Shown piece after piece: positions 35,177-42,868 of a stretch of DNA of 64,000 nucleotides; within the stretch, counting starts at the first letter, position 1, and each line of letters opens with the position of its first letter. The stretch is from assembly GCF_022921095.1 (NCBI RefSeq), contig NZ_CP095053.1, positions 3,080,501 through 3,144,500 on the forward strand, given 5' to 3'. Source of the stretch: Hymenobacter aerilatus (lineage in GTDB: Bacteria > Bacteroidota > Bacteroidia > Cytophagales > Hymenobacteraceae). The translations under genes and the position numbers were made by a program. The notes below the pieces were generated by a model. The model saw only the letters and a list, made by a program, of their open reading frames with translations, was not told the DNA's origin and made no database searches.

Positions 35177-36271
35177 GTGCTGACGACTACCCCACTGGCG
35201 CCCGAAATCCGCAAGATCATCCACCTCGACATGGACGCTTTCTATGCTTCCGTGGAGCAGCGCGATAATCCCGAGCTGCGCGGTCGGCCGCTGGCGGTAG
35301 GCGGCGCGCGGGAGCGGGGCGTAGTGGCCGCCGCCAGCTACGAGGCCCGGCAGTTTGGCGTACGCTCGGCTATGCCGGCCACCACGGCGCGGCGCCTGTG
35401 CCCGGAGCTGCTATTTGTGCCACCGCGCTTTGAAGTGTATAAGAGTGTATCGCGGCAGATTCACGCCATCTTCGCCGATTACACAGAACTAATTGAGCCG
35501 CTTTCACTGGACGAGGCCTACCTCGACGTGACCCAGAACCGGCCCAATATTCCCTCGGCTACGCGCATTGCCGAAGAGATACGGGCGAGGATTCTAGCCC
35601 AAACACAACTCACGGCCTCAGCGGGAATTTCCTACAACAAGTTTTTGGCAAAGCTGGCCTCCGATTACCGCAAGCCCAACGGACAGTTTGTGATTCGGCC
35701 GCACGAGGGGCTGGCGTTTGTGGAGCAGCTAGCAGTAGGGCAGTTTCATGGAATCGGGCGCGTGACGGCGGCGCGCATGGAGCAGCTGGGAATTCGCACG
35801 GGCTGGGACCTTCGGCAGCAGTCGGAGGCGTTTCTGCGGCAGCACTTCGGCAAGGCCGGCTCGCACTACTTCGCCATTGCGCGAGCCCAGGACCACCGCC
35901 CCGTGGTGGCTGATAGGGTGCGCAAATCCATTGGCGCCGAAACCACATTTCCTCGCGACCTTACTACCCTGCCCGACCTCACCGAGCACTTGCAACCGTG
36001 TCTGGAAAAGGTCTGGGCGCACTGCGAGCGAACCGGTTTGCGCGGCCGCACCGTTACGCTGAAAGTGAAATACGCCGATTTCCAACAAATTACCCGCTCC
36101 CGCAGCTTCCCTACCCCTCTGGCCGACACGGCCACGGTGACCCGCATCAGCCACGAGTTGCTCGCGGCGCTCCTACCTTTGCCCAAAGGCGTGCGCCTGC
36201 TAGGCGTGTCGTTGTCGGGGCTGGAAACGGAGGCTGATATGGTAGGGCGGCAGTTGGGGCTAGGATTGTAG
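35177..36271 (+). CDS. dinB: DNA polymerase IV (Y-family translesion polymerase)
   Basis: DinB copies past damaged template bases with low fidelity. The 364-residue protein has the Y-family motifs: HLDMDAFYASVEQRDNPELRGRPLAVGG (metal ligands), ASYEARQFGVRSAMP, SLDEAYLDVT with the catalytic Asp-Glu, and the helix-hairpin-helix GIGRVTAARMEQLGI. A little-finger domain follows. The length is normal. The start is a GTG at 35177 because no ATG occurs before the conserved MDAFYASV, which is too late to be the start. No beta-clamp-binding tail of the QLxLF kind is obvious; the end reads RQLGLGL, which may serve. Confidence 0.95.
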   Translation: MLTTTPLAPEIRKIIHLDMDAFYASVEQRDNPELRGRPLAVGGARERGVVAAASYEARQFGVRSAMPATTARRLCPELLFVPPRFEVYKSVSRQIHAIFADYTELIEPLSLDEAYLDVTQNRPNIPSATRIAEEIRARILAQTQLTASAGISYNKFLAKLASDYRKPNGQFVIRPHEGLAFVEQLAVGQFHGIGRVTAARMEQLGIRTGWDLRQQSEAFLRQHFGKAGSHYFAIARAQDHRPVVADRVRKSIGAETTFPRDLTTLPDLTEHLQPCLEKVWAHCERTGLRGRTVTLKVKYADFQQITRSRSFPTPLADTATVTRISHELLAALLPLPKGVRLLGVSLSGLETEADMVGRQLGLGL

Positions 36272-36281
36272 CCTGTTCTGT

Positions 36282-37238
36282 TTACTCTTTCGTAGGGTCC
36301 CAGCCGCGCAGCACGGTAGTGAGAGTATATTGCTGGGCCTCCTGGGGCGTGAGCAGGTGCGCCCACGGCACGCGCTGCTTGGGCGCGGCACCGGGGCCGG
36401 TACTATTATACTCGGCGTAGTAGGCGGTGCGCTTGTTTTCCTCCTTGTCCCACGGGTCCCAGCCCTCGGGCCGGATGAAATTGCCCAGCTCGCAGTGCAG
36501 ATACACGGTTTTGGCGTAAGAGCGCCACGGACGGCCCAGCGCGTAGCTGTTGGCCGGCGCATTGCCAGTCAGGCGGCAGTGATTGAGCACGTAGCCGTAG
36601 CGGGTGGTATCGGGGGTAGAAGCGGCCGTGACGAAGGAACCACCCTTCTTGCAGAAAATCTCGCACCGCTCGAACCACGCCGTGCTAGACCCAAAAATGA
36701 AGTCCGTGGTGCCTTCGATATAGCAATCCTGGTAATACTGCCGGCTCCCGTAACCGTAGGTGTAGAGCGTATCCTGAAAGCCCAGAAACCGGCAGTTCTT
36801 AAACCGGGCTTTATCGCCGGCTACCCACACGGCCACGGCCTGCCCCACTGGTCCCGATGAGTTTTGAAACGTTAGGTTCTCAGCCGAAAAATCAGTACCG
36901 AAGATGTAGATACTAGCAGAGCCGGACGTGCCCTTGTCCTCGCCAAAGCGGTTCTTTTTCTGGTTGTAGTCGTCGTAGGTGAGGATGGTCGTGCGGGCCT
37001 CTTCGCCGATGAAATGCACCAGGTTTTTGGTACCCGCCAGCACCAACTTTTCTTTATAGATGCCCTTTTTGATGAAGATGGTAGTGACTTTCTTCCGAAA
37101 GTCCGGCACGGCATCAATGGCGGCCTGCACCGTGCGAAACTGCCCGCTGCCGTCCTGCGCCACTACGAAATCGTAGCCAAAAGCCCGTTGGGACAGCAAT
37201 ACATTGAACAGGCAGCAGAAGAAAATTAGGTACTTCAT
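36282..37238 (-). CDS. Pectinesterase (pectin methylesterase, CE8-like)
   Basis: This secreted enzyme removes methyl groups from pectin. The 318-residue protein has a signal peptide (MKYLIFFCCLFNVLLSQRAFG) and a right-handed parallel beta-helix. The active-site motifs are GQAVAVWVAGD, GFQDTLYTYG (first catalytic Asp), YIEGTTDFIFGSS (second Asp) and LGRPWRSYAKTVYL (Arg and Trp). The ATG overlaps the stop of the upstream esterase gene by ATGA, so the two are translationally coupled. It is the last of the three-gene pectin cassette. The stop lies 11 bases from the dinB stop. Confidence 0.95.
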   Translation of the reverse strand: MKYLIFFCCLFNVLLSQRAFGYDFVVAQDGSGQFRTVQAAIDAVPDFRKKVTTIFIKKGIYKEKLVLAGTKNLVHFIGEEARTTILTYDDYNQKKNRFGEDKGTSGSASIYIFGTDFSAENLTFQNSSGPVGQAVAVWVAGDKARFKNCRFLGFQDTLYTYGYGSRQYYQDCYIEGTTDFIFGSSTAWFERCEIFCKKGGSFVTAASTPDTTRYGYVLNHCRLTGNAPANSYALGRPWRSYAKTVYLHCELGNFIRPEGWDPWDKEENKRTAYYAEYNSTGPGAAPKQRVPWAHLLTPQEAQQYTLTTVLRGWDPTKE

Positions 37239-38038
37239 GGGGTAGTGGGCTGGGCATCGGGGCCCTTGGTAGGCGGTACGGCGTTTTTGGGTAGGGGCCG
37301 GGCAAGGTGGTCGGCCAGCGGCGAGTGTTGTGCTTTCAACTCGCTCACAACCAGTTGCGCCATTTTGCGAGCGCCCAGTTCCGAGAAGTGCGTATTGTCT
37401 TGGCGGCCGTAGGGGTAGTTAGGGTGCTCACCGGGCGCGAGCTGCAGGAAAAGCAGCTTGCTGTTTTGCTCCCCGAACTGCTGCAACAGGTCCCGGCTCA
37501 TTTTGTCCAGATCAATCAGCGGTACTTTTTGCGCCTTTGCTACTTCCATTGTGGCGGCCGAGTAGGCCACATGCGTTTCCTGCTGCTTGCCGCCCACAAA
37601 TTTGAGGCGCGTGACGGGCGTAATCAGCACCGGGAAGGCCTGCTTGCGGCGCGCTTCGGTCACAAATTTCAGAAGGTTCTTGCGGTAGTCGGCCACGGGA
37701 GTGTACCGGTCGGGGTAGTTCTCAGCCTCGTCATTGTGCCCGAACTGAATGAATACGTAGTCGCCCGGCTGCAGGGCTTCTATGATGGGTTGCCAGCGGT
37801 TTTCGGCCAGAAACGTGCGCGTGCTACGGCCATTCTTGGCATGATTGGCTACCACAATGGTGGAGTCGAAGAAGGTAGGAAAGGGCATGCCCCAGCCGGT
37901 TTCCGGAAACGTCTGCGGTATTTTCTGGGCAATGGTGGAATCACCAATCAGGTAGATGGTCGTTTTGCGGGCAGGCGGCAGCTGGAAGGCCAGCAGCGCC
38001 AATAGGAACAGAAGCCCAATGCTTTTTATGTATGACAT
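37235..38038 (-). CDS. Rhamnogalacturonan acetylesterase-like SGNH hydrolase (copy 1)
   Basis: This 267-residue SGNH hydrolase should remove acetyl groups from rhamnogalacturonan (CE12 type). It has an N-terminal signal peptide (MSYIKSIGLLFLLALLAF), block I IYLIGDSTIAQ with the catalytic Ser, GWGMPF, block III FIQFGHNDE and block V DNTHFSELGARKMA with the Asp and His. I chose the ATG at 38038; the longer reading starts with TTG. It overlaps the pectinesterase gene by four bases. A second copy lies upstream at 38223, with a palindromic repeat between. Confidence 0.9.
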   Translation of the reverse strand: MSYIKSIGLLFLLALLAFQLPPARKTTIYLIGDSTIAQKIPQTFPETGWGMPFPTFFDSTIVVANHAKNGRSTRTFLAENRWQPIIEALQPGDYVFIQFGHNDEAENYPDRYTPVADYRKNLLKFVTEARRKQAFPVLITPVTRLKFVGGKQQETHVAYSAATMEVAKAQKVPLIDLDKMSRDLLQQFGEQNSKLLFLQLAPGEHPNYPYGRQDNTHFSELGARKMAQLVVSELKAQHSPLADHLARPLPKNAVPPTKGPDAQPTTP

Positions 38039-38091
38039 ACTCTGGTCTTTGTACAAGAGATTTGGCTCTCAATAAGAAATTCACCTCAACT

Positions 38092-38178
38092 CGTCCTGCG
38101 GAGCGAAGTCGAAGCATCTCTACCGTGAGTAATTAATTTACTATCAGTAGAGATGCTTCGGCTGCGCTCAGCATGACG
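38092..38178. repeat. Palindromic intergenic element, hybrid A/B (copy 3)
   Basis: Arms 38092-38123 and 38147-38178 pair with some mismatches. The left arm carries GAGCGAAG (family A) running into TCGAAGCATCTC (family B), while the right arm is family B with GCTGCGCTCAGCATGAC. It lies between the two esterase genes. Confidence 0.85.
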
Positions 38179-38222
38179 TTCATTTTTACTTGTTCAGGAA
38201 CAACGCTATAATACGCCCTACC

Positions 38223-39005
38223 CTACCGCGCCTGCGCATCCACGGTCTTCTTGGATTCGCGCTGCACAATGCGGTCGGCCAGTTCCAGCTTCAGCGCACG
38301 AATATCAGCCAAGACCAGCTCGGCCATTTTGCGGGCGCCCAGCTCCGAGAAGTGCGTGTTATCTTCACGACCATCAGGGTAGTTGGGGTGCTCGCCAGGC
38401 GCCAGGTGGTTGAACAGCAACTTGCTGTTCTCTACCCCAAACTGCTGCAACAACGCCTGACTTTCGCGGTCCAGATCAATGAGCGGCACTTTTTGCTCCT
38501 GCGCAATGGTCCGCACCAAGGCAGAGTACACATCGTGCGTGCCTTCCATCTTGCCGACGTCGTTGAACTTGCGGCGCGCTACCGGCGTGAGCAACACGGG
38601 CGTGGCCTTGCGGGCGCGGGTTTCCTGGATGAAACGTACCAGGTTGGCGCGGTAGTCGGCCTCAGGCGTGTAGCTCTTTTTCGTGGGCACCTCATCGTTG
38701 TGGCCGAATTGGATGAACACGTAGTCACCTTCCTTGAGCGCGGCTGCTACAGGTTGCCAGCGGTTTTCAGCCAGGAAAGTTTTGGTGCTACGCCCGTTCT
38801 GCGCGCGGTTGTCTACGGTCACGGTTTCGTCGAAAAACACCGTAAAGGGCATTCCCCAGCCCGTCTCGGGGTAGGCTTTGCGCTCCTTGATTGACATGGT
38901 AGAGTCGCCGACCAAGTACACGGTGATGTTCTTTTTGGGTGGCCCGAAGGCCAGCAGCGCCAGCAGCAACATGGCTCCCGCGAGCCGAAAGAAGGGATGA
39001 TGCAT
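38223..39005 (-). CDS. Rhamnogalacturonan acetylesterase-like SGNH hydrolase (copy 2)
   Basis: This 260-residue paralogue of the esterase at 37235 has the same plan: signal peptide (MHHPFFRLAGAMLLLALLAFG), ITVYLVGDSTMS with the catalytic Ser, GWGMPF, FIQFGHNDEVP and DNTHFSELGARKMAEL. The two proteins are alike along their length but differ enough to have separated some time ago; they may act on different acetyl positions. The ATG at 39005 was chosen over a GTG at 39032 because it starts the signal peptide. It is the promoter-proximal gene of the cassette. Confidence 0.9.
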   Translation of the reverse strand: MHHPFFRLAGAMLLLALLAFGPPKKNITVYLVGDSTMSIKERKAYPETGWGMPFTVFFDETVTVDNRAQNGRSTKTFLAENRWQPVAAALKEGDYVFIQFGHNDEVPTKKSYTPEADYRANLVRFIQETRARKATPVLLTPVARRKFNDVGKMEGTHDVYSALVRTIAQEQKVPLIDLDRESQALLQQFGVENSKLLFNHLAPGEHPNYPDGREDNTHFSELGARKMAELVLADIRALKLELADRIVQRESKKTVDAQAR

Positions 39006-39159
39006 AGGTGGGAGATGGGTAGGACGAAGCACATACTACTGGTTTACCCTACCTTTCCCAAGTGGCACGCCGCCTTTTTCTACGGGAACGTTGCCAAACG
39101 CAGTATTTTAGCGCACCCTGCCTCTACCCTCGTATAGTCACGCTCCTACTCCGCACTTT

Positions 39160-40620
39160 ATGCCCGATTCCAGATACGATGCCGTGGTAGTTGGCTCCGG
39201 CCCCAACGGCCTGGCGGCCGCCATTACGCTCCAACAAGCCGGCTTGTCGGTACTGCTGATTGAAGGCAAGGACCAGCTGGGCGGTGGCCTGCGCACAGCC
39301 GAGCTGACGCTCCCCGGCTTCCGCCACGACATTTGTTCGGCCATTCACCCGCTGGCCGTTGGCTCGCCTTTCTTCCAAACCCTACCCCTCGCGCAATACG
39401 GTTTGGAGTACCTCACGTCCCCCGTAGCCGCAGCCCACCCCTTCGATGGCGGCACGGCCGCTGCGGTTTACGACTCTCTAGATGATACAGCCCGTAGCCT
39501 GGGCCAGGACGAGCAGCGCTACCGTCAGCTCCTGGAACCGCTGATAGCCAGTTGGCCTGCTATTGCCAACGACGTGCTAGCACCCTTGCACCTTCCCAAA
39601 CACCCCATCCAGATGGCGCAGTTTGGGGCGCCGGCCATGCTGCCGGCTTCCGTACTCACTAGTTATTTTCGGCAAAAAGAAGCGCGGGGTTTATTTGCCG
39701 GCATGGCGGCCCATGCTATTCAGCCGCTCAGCAACCTCACCACGTCGGCCATTGGGTTGGTCTTGTTGATTGCGGCCCACCGCGGCGGCTGGCCCCTACC
39801 CCAGGGCGGCTCCCAATCCATTGCCGATGCGCTGGTGGCGCATTTCCGGGCGCTGGGCGGCACCGTAGAAACCGGCACGTTCGTCCGCTCGCTCGACCAG
39901 CTGCCCCGCGCCCGCACCGTGCTCCTCGACGTGACGCCCAAGCAACTGTTGCAGATTGCTGGCCACAGCCTTTCTGAGGTGTACCAATGGCAACTGCGGC
40001 GCTACCGCTACGGCATGGGCGTGTTTAAAATCGATTGGGCCCTGGATGCGCCCATTCCTTTCACTGCCTCCGAATGCCGACAAGCCGGTACCATACACCT
40101 CGGAGGCACCCGCGAGGAAATTATTGCCGGCGAGCGGGCCACGGCCCAAGGTCACCACGTTACGCGGCCGTTTGTGCTGCTGGCCCAGCAAAGCCTCTTC
40201 GACCCTACCCGCGCCCCGGCTGGCAAGCATACGGCTTGGGCCTACTGCCACGTGCCCAACGGCTCTCGCATCGACATGACGGCCGCCATCGAGCAGCAGG
40301 TAGAGCGCTTCGCGCCCGGCTTCCGCGACCGGATCATCGGCCGCCACACCTTCGACACGGCCCAGATGGAAACCTATAACCCCAACTACGTGGGCGGTGA
40401 CATCAACGGCGGCGTTCTAGATATCGGCCAGCTCTTCACGCGACCGGCCCTGCGCGCCTCGCCCTACCGTACGTCTACCAAAGGGCTTTACCTATGCTCC
40501 TCTGCTACCCCTCCCGGCGGCGGCGTGCACGGCATGTGCGGCTACCACGCCGCCAAGCAAGCGCTGCACGATGTGTTTCAGCTGCCGGCTGCGCCGTTGT
40601 ATGAGGAGCTATTATCATGA
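39160..40620 (+). CDS. Phytoene-dehydrogenase-like FAD oxidoreductase
   Basis: The 486-residue protein begins with an FAD-binding motif (YDAVVVGSGPNGLAAAITL, then LIEGKDQLGGG), which is the start of the CrtI/amine-oxidase group. The C-terminal end has TPPGGGVHGMCGYHAAKQAL, the second FAD contact of this family. It is shorter and more divergent than true phytoene desaturases, so it is probably one of the pyridine nucleotide-disulfide/CrtI-like proteins of unknown substrate found widely in bacteria. No carotenoid genes are nearby. Confidence 0.88.
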   Translation: MPDSRYDAVVVGSGPNGLAAAITLQQAGLSVLLIEGKDQLGGGLRTAELTLPGFRHDICSAIHPLAVGSPFFQTLPLAQYGLEYLTSPVAAAHPFDGGTAAAVYDSLDDTARSLGQDEQRYRQLLEPLIASWPAIANDVLAPLHLPKHPIQMAQFGAPAMLPASVLTSYFRQKEARGLFAGMAAHAIQPLSNLTTSAIGLVLLIAAHRGGWPLPQGGSQSIADALVAHFRALGGTVETGTFVRSLDQLPRARTVLLDVTPKQLLQIAGHSLSEVYQWQLRRYRYGMGVFKIDWALDAPIPFTASECRQAGTIHLGGTREEIIAGERATAQGHHVTRPFVLLAQQSLFDPTRAPAGKHTAWAYCHVPNGSRIDMTAAIEQQVERFAPGFRDRIIGRHTFDTAQMETYNPNYVGGDINGGVLDIGQLFTRPALRASPYRTSTKGLYLCSSATPPGGGVHGMCGYHAAKQALHDVFQLPAAPLYEELLS

Positions 40621-40655
40621 TTAGTTATAAAATCATTACGAAACACGTTTCGAAT

Positions 40656-41672
40656 TTACCAATTCCTGTATGGTACTTTTGACTGCACTATCTTCGTATT
40701 TCCCTCCCTTCCGTCTATTCTCATATTCAACATCGTTTTACAAGCTTGCTCATTTAGTTCTTTCTGTGGCCCTGGACCTATTACAAGTTCAGGTATTTTA
40801 ATATGTGTTTTAATTTTATTATTATATTCATCGAGTACCGTTTCACCCTTCTCATTATACTTCAAAAACGGTATTTGCAAATATGGTATAATAGTATTTT
40901 TACCATATCTAAATTTAATATCAATTCTTTTTTCAACTATATCTAGTTCTAATGCAGGATTTTGATCCATTAAAATTCTTTCACTGAAATCTTTATTATA
41001 ATCTTTAATTATTCTCCATTCTCTTTCTTCTTTAAACTTATAGTGTTTGAACAATGGTGCGTATCTTGATGCTCTTGCATACATATACTTCATTGAATCC
41101 AATGCTGGAGGTAAACCGAAAGGTGTTTGATCAGTGAAGGCTAGTACATAATTTTCTGGAGTAACACCTATTACTTCATCTCTTATAAATTTTCTTTGTT
41201 CTGTATCATCGTACAAACATTTCTTAATTTCCAATCGATATTCTCTCATCATATCATTAAGCTGTTCGCTATCGAAACTAAATGAGTAACCACCATCTGG
41301 ACAATACCCTCTCCATTGGCTTAAAATATCCTTCTTTTCAGTCAAAGAGAAACTGAAGACAGGAAGTATCATGTTGATGTTAGTCCAGTAATCTGTATCT
41401 GTCTCGTAAAGCCAAGCAGGCTCATCATAATTATTTCTAGTTCTTTCTTTTTCTTTTATCACAGAAAGATATTTTTGGGGCACTATAGCATGATATCCTT
41501 CTTCTAAAACACGTTTTAGAAGATCAAAAATATAATAATACTCTCTTGAATCATTTAAGTAATGTATATTAGAAAACCATAAGCATTTACTCTCCAACAT
41601 CCCCAACAAACCTGGAGGTGTTGAATAATGAAACAACTTCTTGCCATCGGGAATTTTTGATACCTGTTCCAT
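40656..41672 (-). CDS. DUF2971-family protein, AT-rich, probably acquired
   Basis: The 338-residue soluble protein shows DUF2971 features: LFHYSTPPGLLGMLESKCLWFSN and LNDSREY at the N-terminus, then FSLTEKKDILSQWRGYCPDGGYSFSF in the middle and KFKEEREWRII later. The biochemical function of DUF2971 is not established; members often turn up alone or in accessory regions, some near defence genes. The gene has about one third GC by hand-counted samples (40681, 40801), against about 57% in neighbours, with many TTT, ATT and AAA codons. This points to recent transfer. It starts at an ATG with AT-rich sequence upstream. No mobile-element gene is attached. Confidence 0.85.
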   Translation of the reverse strand: MEQVSKIPDGKKLFHYSTPPGLLGMLESKCLWFSNIHYLNDSREYYYIFDLLKRVLEEGYHAIVPQKYLSVIKEKERTRNNYDEPAWLYETDTDYWTNINMILPVFSFSLTEKKDILSQWRGYCPDGGYSFSFDSEQLNDMMREYRLEIKKCLYDDTEQRKFIRDEVIGVTPENYVLAFTDQTPFGLPPALDSMKYMYARASRYAPLFKHYKFKEEREWRIIKDYNKDFSERILMDQNPALELDIVEKRIDIKFRYGKNTIIPYLQIPFLKYNEKGETVLDEYNNKIKTHIKIPELVIGPGPQKELNEQACKTMLNMRIDGREGNTKIVQSKVPYRNW

Positions 41673-41862
41673 TCAATATATGGTTATATTACGAAATTTA
41701 GCTAAGCAACCCTACAAGTTTAGATAAAGCTTTTTCTTCATTATCTGTTTAGCCCTGTTGCTTCACCAAATACTTTGAGAACGTGTAATATAAAGTATTA
41801 TCCTAGCCTTAGGATGAATACTATCCTTTTATTTTACATAAGCCAGAACAGCCGCAGTAAAC

Positions 41863-41893
41863 AAAAAAGCCTGACCATCCGGCCAGGCTTTTT
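41863..41893 (-). terminator. Terminator after fabI
   Basis: GCCTGACC (41869-41876) pairs with GGCCAGGC (41881-41888) with one mismatch, flanked by an A-run (41863-41868) and T-run (41889-41893). It works on both strands. Confidence 0.85.
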
Positions 41894-41910
41894 ACATAAA
41901 TTAATTCAGC

Positions 41911-42729
41911 TTACGAACTAGCCTTCGTCAGTACTTCTACCATTTCCTCCGAGATGCCGGTGGTGCTGAAGCCGCCGTCGTGCATGAGGTTTTGCATGGT
42001 CACGTAGCGCGTGAGGTCCGAGAACAGCGAGATGCAGTAGTCGGCGCAGGCTTCGGCGGGGGCGTTGCCGAGGGGCGAGAGTTTGTCGGCATAGTCGTAG
42101 AACGCGTCGAAACCGCTGATGCCGGCGCCGGCCGTGGTCTTGGTAGGCGACTGCGACACGGTGTTCACGCGTACTTTCTTCTGCTTACCCAAGCGCTGGC
42201 CATAGCTGCGGGCAATACTTTCGAGCACGGCCTTGGCCTGCGACATATCGGTGTAATCGAGGAAAGCGCGCTGGGCGGCGATGTACGACAAGGCCACCAC
42301 CGAGCCCCATTCATTGAGGGCATCCTGCTTCTCGGCCACGTGCAGCATCTTGTGCAGCGACAGCGCCGAGATGTCCAGCGTTTTCTGGAACCAGTCATAG
42401 TTCAGCTCGCCGTAGTGCTTACCCTTACGGATGTTCGGCGACATGCCAATGGAGTGCAGCACGAAGTCAATCTTGCCACCCAGCTGCTCCTGCGCGCCCG
42501 AGAACAGCTTTTCCAGGTCCTCCACTGAGGTAGCATCAGCCGCGATGATGGGGGCGTTGCACTCCTCGGCCAGGGCGTTGATTTCGCCCATGCGCATCGC
42601 CAGCGGGGCGTTGGTCAGCACGAAGCGGGCGCCCTCGGCGTGGGCTTTCTGGGCCACTTTCCAGGCAATTGATTTTTCGTTGAGGGCGCCGGATATGATT
42701 CCGACTTTGCCAGCGAGTAGATTAGGCAT
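41911..42729 (-). CDS. fabI: Enoyl-[acyl-carrier-protein] reductase (NADH)
   Basis: FabI carries out the last reduction of each fatty acid elongation cycle. The 272-residue protein has the FabI start (LLAGKVGIISGALNEKSIAWKVAQ), in place of the usual GxxxGxG, then VLHSIGMSPN and the YxxxxxxK active-site motif in FLDYTDMSQAKAV. It ends with TAGAGISGFDAFYDYAD and VTMQNLMHDGGFS. It closes the conserved run bamD to recN. Its start codon directly abuts an 8-base tandem repeat at 42733. Confidence 0.95.
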   Translation of the reverse strand: MPNLLAGKVGIISGALNEKSIAWKVAQKAHAEGARFVLTNAPLAMRMGEINALAEECNAPIIAADATSVEDLEKLFSGAQEQLGGKIDFVLHSIGMSPNIRKGKHYGELNYDWFQKTLDISALSLHKMLHVAEKQDALNEWGSVVALSYIAAQRAFLDYTDMSQAKAVLESIARSYGQRLGKQKKVRVNTVSQSPTKTTAGAGISGFDAFYDYADKLSPLGNAPAEACADYCISLFSDLTRYVTMQNLMHDGGFSTTGISEEMVEVLTKASS

Positions 42730-42732
42730 GAG

Positions 42733-42866
42733 GTGAAGTTGTGAAGTTGTGAAGTTGTGAAGGTTGGTCTGATACGAACCCTACCCCTCCCCAAGTGGGT
42801 TTTACAATACGAGCTGCCAAGTTAGCCATTCACCCCTTCACAATCTCACAACTTCACAATTTCACT
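42733..42866. repeat. GTGAAGTT tandem repeat and its inverted counterpart
   Basis: GTGAAGTT is repeated three times and then GTGAAG (42733-42762), four bases before the fabI start codon on the minus strand. An inverted version of the same word (CTTCACAATCTCACAACTTCAC type) lies at 42836-42866 next to the recN stop. Together they could fold into a long stem around the fabI promoter. Confidence 0.75.
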
Positions 42867-42868
42867 GC

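Noticed and set aside
39160..40620. Phytoene desaturase (crtI) call
   Set aside because: FAD motifs fit but the core diverges and no other carotenoid gene is near, so only the broader family was used.
42733..42762. Possible CRISPR-like tandem repeat
   Set aside because: The unit is 8 bases with no spacers, so it is a microsatellite-like tandem repeat.
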